Under the pieces are notes generated by a model, which saw only the letters and a list, made by a program, of their open reading frames with translations, did no database searches and was not told the DNA's origin. Below, in pieces: positions 55,292 to 61,213 of a DNA stretch of 61,213 bases. The DNA is from Alteromonadaceae bacterium (GTDB lineage Bacteria > Pseudomonadota > Gammaproteobacteria > Enterobacterales > Alteromonadaceae): the NCBI GenBank assembly GCA_013216015.1, contig JABSOI010000004.1, positions 1-61,213 on the forward strand, written 5' to 3'. Position numbers and translations under genes: made by a program. Each line of letters starts with the position of its first letter. Position 1 is the stretch's first letter.

Positions 55292-55745
55292 ACGAAATAT
55301 AAAAAGACAATCAAGCAGGACAGATAACAGTTGGCTACTGCTCATGCCTTGCTGATTTTAACCAACTATTTATCGCGCATAGTAAGGCGTTAGCGACATT
55401 CAGGTTATGGCACAAAACAGTCATTTCTAGTGTTTTTTTGGAATTTGAAACCGTCCTGTTTTGTTGTAAAATCGACGCACGTTGTAATTCACTTTATCTC
55501 TAAAACGAGATAAAAAATTAATCCTTGTTTATGTACACCAAGGTATTAACCATACTTTAACTAATCCCAAAAACAACATTTGCACAATATTTTCTATCAC
55601 GCTTTATGCGCCACAGCGAGATAGAAAGCTCACACATCATGACAGCTGTTTGAACAAAATTACAAGCCAAAATTCCGTTAAGTAAAAATATTTAACAAAA
55701 AAAGAACCAACATAAACACCAGCTCTCGCCTTGTAAATTTAGATT
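55292..55745. other. Intergenic, one small hairpin
   Basis: TTTATCTC and GAGATAAA (55493-55514) form an 8-bp stem without a T-run. The rest is unremarkable AT-rich DNA. Confidence 0.35.
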
Positions 55746-56030
55746 TTACTTGTCTCTTTTTCGAGCTAAATAAACAGTGTACTCTGCCCTAGCTTCACCT
55801 TCTGGTTTTACACCTTTATTTTCACACCATATTAGCAATTCACTAATCTTAATAGATATTTTATCTACACAATAACCATTAGCTCTGTATCCAGCAACAG
55901 AACTTTCAGCATTATTTCGCCATTCTTCATAAGTATCATCTAGCGTTGAAGGATCATCAACAACCTCTTTCAGATGATACCACTCATCTGATTGATACCA
56001 TGCAAATGCAAGGACTGGTTGATTACTCAT
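55746..56030 (-). CDS. Small hypothetical protein (94 aa)
   Basis: Start ATG at 56030 is chosen because GGAG lies 7 bases upstream; an earlier in-frame ATG at 56075 lacks one. The sequence starts MSNQPVLAFAWYQSDEWYHL and is soluble, acidic and rich in tryptophan and tyrosine. No family is recognised. Confidence 0.6.
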   Translation of the reverse strand: MSNQPVLAFAWYQSDEWYHLKEVVDDPSTLDDTYEEWRNNAESSVAGYRANGYCVDKISIKISELLIWCENKGVKPEGEARAEYTVYLARKRDK

Positions 56031-56478
56031 ATCAAATCTCCAAAAAATAAAACGTTGCCATTCACTCCCTGTCATCTAGAAGAATGGGCATGAATACTAC
56101 TTCTATTAAACTTAATTTATATTAAACACTAGGTAATCGATCTGTTGTGCCGCCCATAGCGCGCTATTATATTTCCCTGCCATAGTAAAACCCCGATAAA
56201 CAGGCCATCGAATAAATTGCTTGATTACCTATTTATACGCTATTAAGTCACAAATTATAGCGTATGATTCACCAGTGTCAGCAAAAAAGGGTTTTGCTAA
56301 TTTAATTACAACGGTTGGTGAAATACTCCAACAGCCATTTATTATTTCACTTAATGCAGAGCAAGTGCTTTTGCATCTTGAGTAATGATTAATTCAAGCG
56401 GGCTGTAAGTAAAGCTCTTTCAGGGTTTAGCCAAGATGTGGTCGATTAAACATCATAATACTGACCTGCTTTATTTCT
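56031..56478. other. Intergenic with a possible gene fragment
   Basis: A plus-strand frame ending at 56385 reads YAIKSQIIAYDSPVSAKKGF, ANLITTVGEILQQPFIISLN, AEQVLLHLE without an ATG. It may be the 3' fragment of a lost gene; I cannot name it. Nothing else is seen. Confidence 0.3.
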
Positions 56479-56823
56479 TTAACTCACGACAACTTTGGCA
56501 TAAGATCCTTTTTCAATTTCACACACTTCTACAGTTAATGAAACATCAGACAACCCCATTTGGCTCAGCTCGTGTAAAACTAGATGAGACAACTTTTTGC
56601 GTTCCTCAATATTACGACCTGACAATAATTTTAAGGTGACGTGAATAAAATCTTTTTTAACAGAGCCCAACTGATGAACATCAAACGATAGTGCTCTGGT
56701 TTTAATGTCACTATATTCAAATAGCTCAGACTTAAGAGCACCTTGATAAACAGCATTATTAATACTTGAAGGTGTTACAACTTTTTCTAATTCTTTAGCA
56801 TACTCAATTATACAATGAGGCAC
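56479..56823 (-). CDS. Tautomerase-superfamily protein, 5-carboxymethyl-2-hydroxymuconate isomerase (CHMI)-like (114 aa)
   Basis: AAAGGAG stands 7 bases before a GTG start, and the second residue is the proline (MPHCIIEYAKELE) that serves as catalytic N-terminal base in the superfamily once Met is removed. The middle FIHVTLKLLSGRNIEERKKL is the CHMI (HpaF) pattern. No homoprotocatechuate pathway genes are nearby, so it may be a general tautomerase rather than HpaF. It is divergent from the regulator gene that follows. Confidence 0.82.
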   Translation of the reverse strand: MPHCIIEYAKELEKVVTPSSINNAVYQGALKSELFEYSDIKTRALSFDVHQLGSVKKDFIHVTLKLLSGRNIEERKKLSHLVLHELSQMGLSDVSLTVEVCEIEKGSYAKVVVS

Positions 56824-57071
56824 TGCGGATCTCCTTTAAGATTATAAAAGGGTTACAGAATGTTTTTGATAAAATTATCCCGTAACAACTATAACACCTC
56901 CATAGCCCCCTGCCTTTTCAATTTACAATAACTTGTTCTTTAAAAGAAACCTTAATCACATTTCTATTTCTATTTATTCAAAGTTACAGACCAAAAAATT
57001 AAAATAAAACTTGATTAAAATCGATAAAGTTTTAAACTTTCAGTACATACTGAAACTTCAGAAAACACATT

Positions 57072-57617
57072 ATGATAATGACAGATAAAATTGCAGCTTT
57101 TGTAATGCACTGCGGTGAAATGGGTAGCCGCTGGGGCTTTAATCGTACAGTTGGTCAAATGTATGGTTTATTAATCATTCATGAAGAAGCGCTTAGTGCG
57201 ATAGAAATATCTGAAACACTGAATATTTCCCGTGGAAATGTCAGCATGGGCATTAAAGAGCTACAGTCATGGCGTTTGGTCAAAGTATTACATAAACCAA
57301 AAGATCGAAAAGAATATTACATGCCTGCCGGCACTATATGGGAAATGGCAATTCGGGTTTTTGAAGAACGTCGTAAACGTGAAATTGACCCTACCCTATC
57401 GTTATTACGTTCTAATTTACTTGATGAACCTGCTAATCAGCAAGAGATATTTGCTCAGAAGAAAATGCATGAAATTCATGACTTGCTTGAAACAATCACG
57501 CAATGGGCCAGTGAATTACAAATAATGAACCCAGACAAACTTAATACCTTAATGAAACTAGGTGCAGGCGTAAGCAAAATAATCGATATGAAGGACAAGT
57601 TTCTTAAGAATGGCTAA
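57072..57617 (+). CDS. GbsR/MarR-like transcriptional regulator (181 aa)
   Basis: The N-terminal winged helix (GQMYGLLIIHEEALSAIEIS, ETLNISRGNVSMGIKELQSW) belongs to the GbsR subfamily of MarR proteins, which in Bacillus controls glycine-betaine synthesis; here the role is unknown. The C-terminal 80 residues are helical (dimerisation). The gene stands 137 bases before the cytochrome bd-type oxidase start on the same strand and probably controls it. Confidence 0.82.
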   Translation: MIMTDKIAAFVMHCGEMGSRWGFNRTVGQMYGLLIIHEEALSAIEISETLNISRGNVSMGIKELQSWRLVKVLHKPKDRKEYYMPAGTIWEMAIRVFEERRKREIDPTLSLLRSNLLDEPANQQEIFAQKKMHEIHDLLETITQWASELQIMNPDKLNTLMKLGAGVSKIIDMKDKFLKNG

Positions 57618-57754
57618 AACTCAAATTTTAATCCAATTCACTTATTTAAGTGGATTGGTGTTATCCCGACTACACAAGTATTCAATATTTTAAACATGTC
57701 AACTACTCTGACACAGGGGTTGGCACCACGCTCAATAGGCTAATGGAGTACCTT

Positions 57755-59155
57755 ATGTTAGAAACCTTAATGCTGTCTCGCATCCAGTTTGCAGCTAATA
57801 TTAGTTTTCATATTCTCTTCCCTACGATAACTATTGCATTAAGCTGGTTTTTGTTTTTTTTCAAATTTCGTTTTGACCAAACCGGCGATCCGGTTTGGAT
57901 GCGCGCTTATCGATTTTGGGTCAAAATATTTGCTCTTACCTTTGCCATTGGCGTTGTTACCGGCATTACCATGTCATTTCAATTTGGAACCAATTGGCCA
58001 AAATTCATGGAAACTGTCGGAAACATCGCAGGACCATTATTAGGTTATGAAGTGCTCACCGCCTTCTTTTTAGAAGCAGGTTTTTTAGGCATTATGTTAT
58101 TTGGTATTAACCGTGTGTCTGCGCGAATTCATACCCTGGCGACCTTTATTGTTGCTATTGGAACCAGCCTGTCTGCATTTTGGATTTTAGCGCTTAATTC
58201 CTGGATGCAAACACCGCAAGGATATGAAATGCGGGATGGCGTTGCTTTTCCGGTAGACTGGCTGGCAATTATTTTTAATCCTTCATTTCCTTACAGATTA
58301 ACACACATGCTAATAGCATCCGGTTTAACCGCAGCCTTTTTAGTTGCAGGCATAAGTGCTTATAGGTTATTAAAAGGCGATGATAAAAAAGCCCCTAAAC
58401 TCACATTAAAAATTGCTTTAACTGTTGCGGCTATACTCACACCATTACAAATGGTTGTCGGTGATTTACATGGCTTAAACACGCTTGAACATCAGCCACA
58501 AAAAATAGCCGCTATGGAAGGTATTTGGCAAACTCAAAAAAGTGCTCCATTATTAATATTTGCAATACCTGATGAAAAAGAAAAAACAAATCATATGGCA
58601 ATTGCGATACCCGGCATGGCCAGCTTTATTCTAACTAAAGATTTTAATGGCGAAATTAAAGGATTAAATGAATTTGAAGGCAATCATCCACCCGTTGCCC
58701 CTGTGTTTTATGCTTTTAGAATTATGTTGGGTGTTGGCATGTTAATGCTATTAATATCCTGGAGTACCCGAATACAGTTATGGCGTAAAAATAAATTACC
58801 GCCCTGGATGCTTAAAGCGTTAGTTGCGATGAGTTTTTCAGGTTGGATAGCCACATTAGCTGGCTGGTATGTCACCGAAATTGGTCGTCAGCCCTGGTTA
58901 GTAACAGGTATATTAACGATAAAAGATTCCGCTACAGACATCGCTCCTGAAAATGTAGGTTTTTCATTGGTATTATACTTAATTCTTTACGTTGTTTTAA
59001 TGGCTGCATATTTACACACCCTATTCACTATGGCGGGTCGTGCTATTGAAATTGAAGAAATTACTGATGAAGAAAAAGTAATACACAAAAATACTTCTGA
59101 AAAACTAGCCGCAAAGCTTCCCACCCAAAACAAACAGGAGAAAAATTATGTTTGA
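57755..59155 (+). CDS. Cytochrome bd-type ubiquinol oxidase, subunit I (466 aa)
   Basis: ATG at 57755 is chosen because GGAG lies 7 bases before it and the product then begins at the conserved LSRIQFAANISFHILFPTI; the long open frame upstream adds a non-conserved 35-residue tail. The haem ligands and quinol loop are in LSRIQFAANISFH, GDLHGLNTLEHQPQKIAAME and GWYVTEIGRQPWLVTGIL. The Q-loop is short, as in CIO-type cyanide-insensitive oxidases. The enzyme reduces O2 to water with quinol electrons. Confidence 0.92.
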   Translation: MLETLMLSRIQFAANISFHILFPTITIALSWFLFFFKFRFDQTGDPVWMRAYRFWVKIFALTFAIGVVTGITMSFQFGTNWPKFMETVGNIAGPLLGYEVLTAFFLEAGFLGIMLFGINRVSARIHTLATFIVAIGTSLSAFWILALNSWMQTPQGYEMRDGVAFPVDWLAIIFNPSFPYRLTHMLIASGLTAAFLVAGISAYRLLKGDDKKAPKLTLKIALTVAAILTPLQMVVGDLHGLNTLEHQPQKIAAMEGIWQTQKSAPLLIFAIPDEKEKTNHMAIAIPGMASFILTKDFNGEIKGLNEFEGNHPPVAPVFYAFRIMLGVGMLMLLISWSTRIQLWRKNKLPPWMLKALVAMSFSGWIATLAGWYVTEIGRQPWLVTGILTIKDSATDIAPENVGFSLVLYLILYVVLMAAYLHTLFTMAGRAIEIEEITDEEKVIHKNTSEKLAAKLPTQNKQEKNYV

Positions 59156-60146
59156 AGCTAATACACTCGCCATTATTTTTGCTGGTTTAATGGGCTTATC
59201 AATTTTATTTTACGCAATTCTAGATGGTTATGACCTAGGTGTCGGCATACTATTACCACTGGATCAATCTGATAACAGCGATACCATGAACGCTTCAATT
59301 GGTCCATTTTGGGATGCCAATGAAACTTGGCTCGTGCTTGCTGTAGGTTTATTGTTGATTGCTTTTCCAGCTGCTCATAGTTATATATTTAAAGAACTGT
59401 ATTTACCCACCGCAATTTTATTGATCAGCCTGATATTGCGTGGCGTTGCTTTTGACTTTAGAGCTAAAGCAGCATTTAGTCATAAACCTACCTGGAACAA
59501 AGTGTTTAAAGTAGGCTCTTTAATGGCAGCACTAAGCCAGGGTTATATGCTGGGCATGTATGTTATGGGGTTTCAAAGTACTTTTGCTGCATATAGCTTC
59601 AGTATTTTAAGTGCATTTGGTGTTGCGGCAGCATACACCTATATTGGAGCATCCTGGTTAGTGATGAAAACTGAAGGCCAATTACAAAAACAAGCCGTAC
59701 AATGGGCTAAAAAATCTGGCTGGATCTGTTTTATCGGCGTTATTGCAGTTTCAATTGTCAATCCAATCATCAATGAAGGGGTTTATGATAAATGGTTCAC
59801 CTGGCCCAATACGATATTAATTTTACCTTTGCCAATAATTTGCTTTGCGTTATTTACTATTAGTAATCTACAACTTAAAAAATTACCCAAAACAAATGAT
59901 AAACACTGCTGGGTGCCTTTTGTTGTTGCAGTGATGATATTTACCTTATGTTTTTTTGGTTTAGCTTTTAGCTTTTTTCCTTATATTGTGCCGGGTAAAC
60001 TAACTATTTGGCAGTCGGCTTCTGCACCCGAATCTTTAAGCTTTATTTTATGGGGCGCTATTGTAGTTGTGCCTGTAATATTAGGTTATACCGCATTTTC
60101 TTATCGGGTATTTTGGGGTAAAGTTCGTGAGCTACGTTATTATTAA
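59148..60146 (+). CDS. Cytochrome bd-type ubiquinol oxidase, subunit II (332 aa)
   Basis: The ATG overlaps the end of subunit I by 8 bases (ATGTTTGA), with CAGGAG upstream, so the two are translationally coupled. Conserved features are AILDGYDLGVGILLPL, GPFWDANETWLVLAVG and ILRGVAFDFRAKA of the CydB/CioB family, with eight TM segments. A YbgT/CydX-type small third subunit is not seen just downstream. Confidence 0.92.
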   Translation: MFEANTLAIIFAGLMGLSILFYAILDGYDLGVGILLPLDQSDNSDTMNASIGPFWDANETWLVLAVGLLLIAFPAAHSYIFKELYLPTAILLISLILRGVAFDFRAKAAFSHKPTWNKVFKVGSLMAALSQGYMLGMYVMGFQSTFAAYSFSILSAFGVAAAYTYIGASWLVMKTEGQLQKQAVQWAKKSGWICFIGVIAVSIVNPIINEGVYDKWFTWPNTILILPLPIICFALFTISNLQLKKLPKTNDKHCWVPFVVAVMIFTLCFFGLAFSFFPYIVPGKLTIWQSASAPESLSFILWGAIVVVPVILGYTAFSYRVFWGKVRELRYY

Positions 60147-60238
60147 ATGATAGGATGTTAAACCCTGATTCTTATTGAACTTTGTAAAATACGAATTGAT
60201 GATATCGCATCATAAACTATATAAATCTAACCCATATA

Positions 60239-60261
60239 TGTCCCATTGAATAAATGGGACA
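60239..60261. repeat. Perfect 9-bp hairpin after the oxidase operon
   Basis: TGTCCCATT and AATGGGACA around a 5-base loop, 93 bases past the subunit II stop. No T-run follows, so it is a weak candidate for the operon's terminator. Confidence 0.5.
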
Positions 60262-60377
60262 TGCTGGTCACTGTTTATCTTTTCATTAACCTCGTGTTGT
60301 CGTTTAGATTAAAAGATTAGAAAATTAAACAATACCTCTTACACTGATCATTAGTAGATAATAAAAACGAGTTAACA

Positions 60378-60430
60378 AATTAAGCCGGACACCCACCCAT
60401 ATAATTAAAATTAAGCCGGACACCCACCCA
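60378..60430. repeat. Two direct repeats containing GCCGGACACCCACCCA
   Basis: A 22-bp unit (AATTAAGCCGGACACCCACC then CA) occurs at 60378-60399 and 60409-60430, 31 bases apart, just behind the 3' end of the IS110-type transposase gene. It may mark the element's end or a target. Confidence 0.7.
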
Positions 60431-60467
60431 CACACTCTGAGGTGTTCAACAACCTTTTTTTACTGAT

Positions 60468-61213
60468 TTAAGCCATTTTATTATTGCGCTTTTTTAAAGC
60501 AAATAAATAAGTGGCTTCATCATAGGTTGTATGGTTTTGCCAACAACGAAACATGATCCTGATCCATTTAAAGGCTAGCGCTCTTATTGTGGCTTGATGG
60601 GATTTCCCTTTTTCGCGATTTTGCTCATAAAAAGTTTTTGCCCAAAATGAAAGTCGGATCGATTGATTAGCGAATTCCACAAATGATTGACGTAAAAATT
60701 TGGAGCATTTGAAACGCCAGTGTACGCAAGACTTTTTTCCGCTGCGTACGAGCACTGGTGCAATGCCGGAGCATTTTTGTACCTCCTCAGCATTCGAGAA
60801 CGCACTTCTGTCAGTGCCAAATGCTGCTAACAGGCGAGGGGCAAGATGTTCACCTGCGCCTGGAAAAGATGCAAAAATATCGTGGTCTTCATGTTGTTTA
60901 AAAATAGACGTTATTTCAGAATCATAAGATTTAATCGTTTTCAGTAGTGACTTTAATAAATTAATTTGACCCAGTACATAGCGTTGTTGTGGATTGATTA
61001 CAGCTTCATCATTAGTTAATGATATAGCTCTATGAATCAGGTCTATACGTTGATTAATCAAATCAGTTCGTCCAGAGCGGTGTGATTTAAAGAACGATGT
61101 AAGCTTTTCTTGCTTCGCGCCTTTCAATTTTGAAAAGTTTGGCCAGCGTTCAACAAAATCACAAAAAAGCACTGTATCCAGATCAGTAAAAACATCGAGT
61201 ATTAGGGGGTAAT
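60468..61213 (-). CDS. IS110-family transposase, C-terminal part (cut by the window edge)
   Basis: The visible 248 codons start within YPLILDVFTDLDTVLFCDFV and contain the IS110 C-terminal Transposase_20 domain: IFASFPGAGEHLAPRLLAAF, EVQKCSGIAPVLVRSGKKSC and ATIRALAFKWIRIMFRCWQ. The N-terminal DEDD (RuvC-like) domain lies beyond the window; GTG at 61172 is not the start because the frame stays open to 61213. The family uses a bridge RNA encoded beside the gene. Confidence 0.88.
   Translation of the reverse strand, partial: YPLILDVFTDLDTVLFCDFVERWPNFSKLKGAKQEKLTSFFKSHRSGRTDLINQRIDLIHRAISLTNDEAVINPQQRYVLGQINLLKSLLKTIKSYDSEITSIFKQHEDHDIFASFPGAGEHLAPRLLAAFGTDRSAFSNAEEVQKCSGIAPVLVRSGKKSCVHWRFKCSKFLRQSFVEFANQSIRLSFWAKTFYEQNREKGKSHQATIRALAFKWIRIMFRCWQNHTTYDEATYLFALKKRNNKMA

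Noticed and set aside
55330-55395. Possible integron attC-like site (AACAGTTGGC...AAGGCGTTAG) after the small GTG-start membrane gene
   Set aside because: The right core does not fit GTTRRRY, the arms do not pair convincingly, and there is no integrase or neighbouring cassette array in the window.

Overview
The window looks like part of the chromosome of a marine gammaproteobacterium, most likely of the Alteromonadales (Colwellia/Thalassotalea-like). This is inferred from the AT-rich sequence, the TonB receptor beside a TPR-sulfotransferase, the sodium:solute symporter, the many intergenic repeats and the LodA/LodB pair. No rRNA, tRNA or CRISPR array was seen. All calls come from reading the sequence; no database search was run.

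Region 1 (1-20.7 kb) is accessory. It holds an ArdC-type antirestriction protein, small orphan genes, a complete 2,688-bp insertion sequence (2903-5590) with 25-bp inverted ends, a 9-bp target duplication and a passenger membrane-protein gene, a Toprim primase-like gene, a quinone-cofactor amine oxidase with its flavoprotein maturase (LodA/LodB type), an IS6-family element, and a large secreted metallo-beta-lactamase-fold protein with FN3/Ig modules. A 5'-truncated copy of that protein's C-terminal half follows.

Region 2 (21-53.5 kb) is a catabolic island. Its plus-strand part carries a symporter, a PYROXD2-like oxidoreductase, a DUF861 cupin, a Tat-exported SpdH-like oxidoreductase, formyl-THF deformylase (PurU), a TPR-sulfotransferase and a TonB receptor. 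A minus-strand operon (42.6 to 35.3 kb) carries a membrane protein, two more PYROXD2-like proteins, a GcvT-like THF protein, a MOSC protein and a PhyH dioxygenase gene that is now broken. A LuxR-type regulator sits divergently from a plus-strand operon of aldehyde dehydrogenase, MATE exporter, class III aminotransferase and betaine-aldehyde-dehydrogenase-like enzyme. A dimethylglycine/sarcosine dehydrogenase-like gene closes the island. Together these suggest uptake, oxidative N-demethylation (one-carbon units passed to THF and released as formate by PurU), transamination and aldehyde oxidation of an N-methylated amine or polyamine-like substrate; the substrate is not known. A motif built on GGGGTA lies 60-155 bp upstream of most transcription units of the island and is a candidate operator for its LuxR regulator.

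Region 3 (53.5-61.2 kb) has a Xre/ParS antitoxin fused by deletion to a decapitated RES toxin gene, two small genes, a CHMI-type tautomerase, a GbsR/MarR-like regulator next to a cytochrome bd-type quinol oxidase (two subunits), and the 3' part of an IS110-family transposase cut by the window end.

Small mobile DNA is frequent: a 157-159-bp MITE family with TA duplications (three copies, one inside phyH), a 252-bp MITE, and REP palindromes flanking a decayed RAYT transposase gene.
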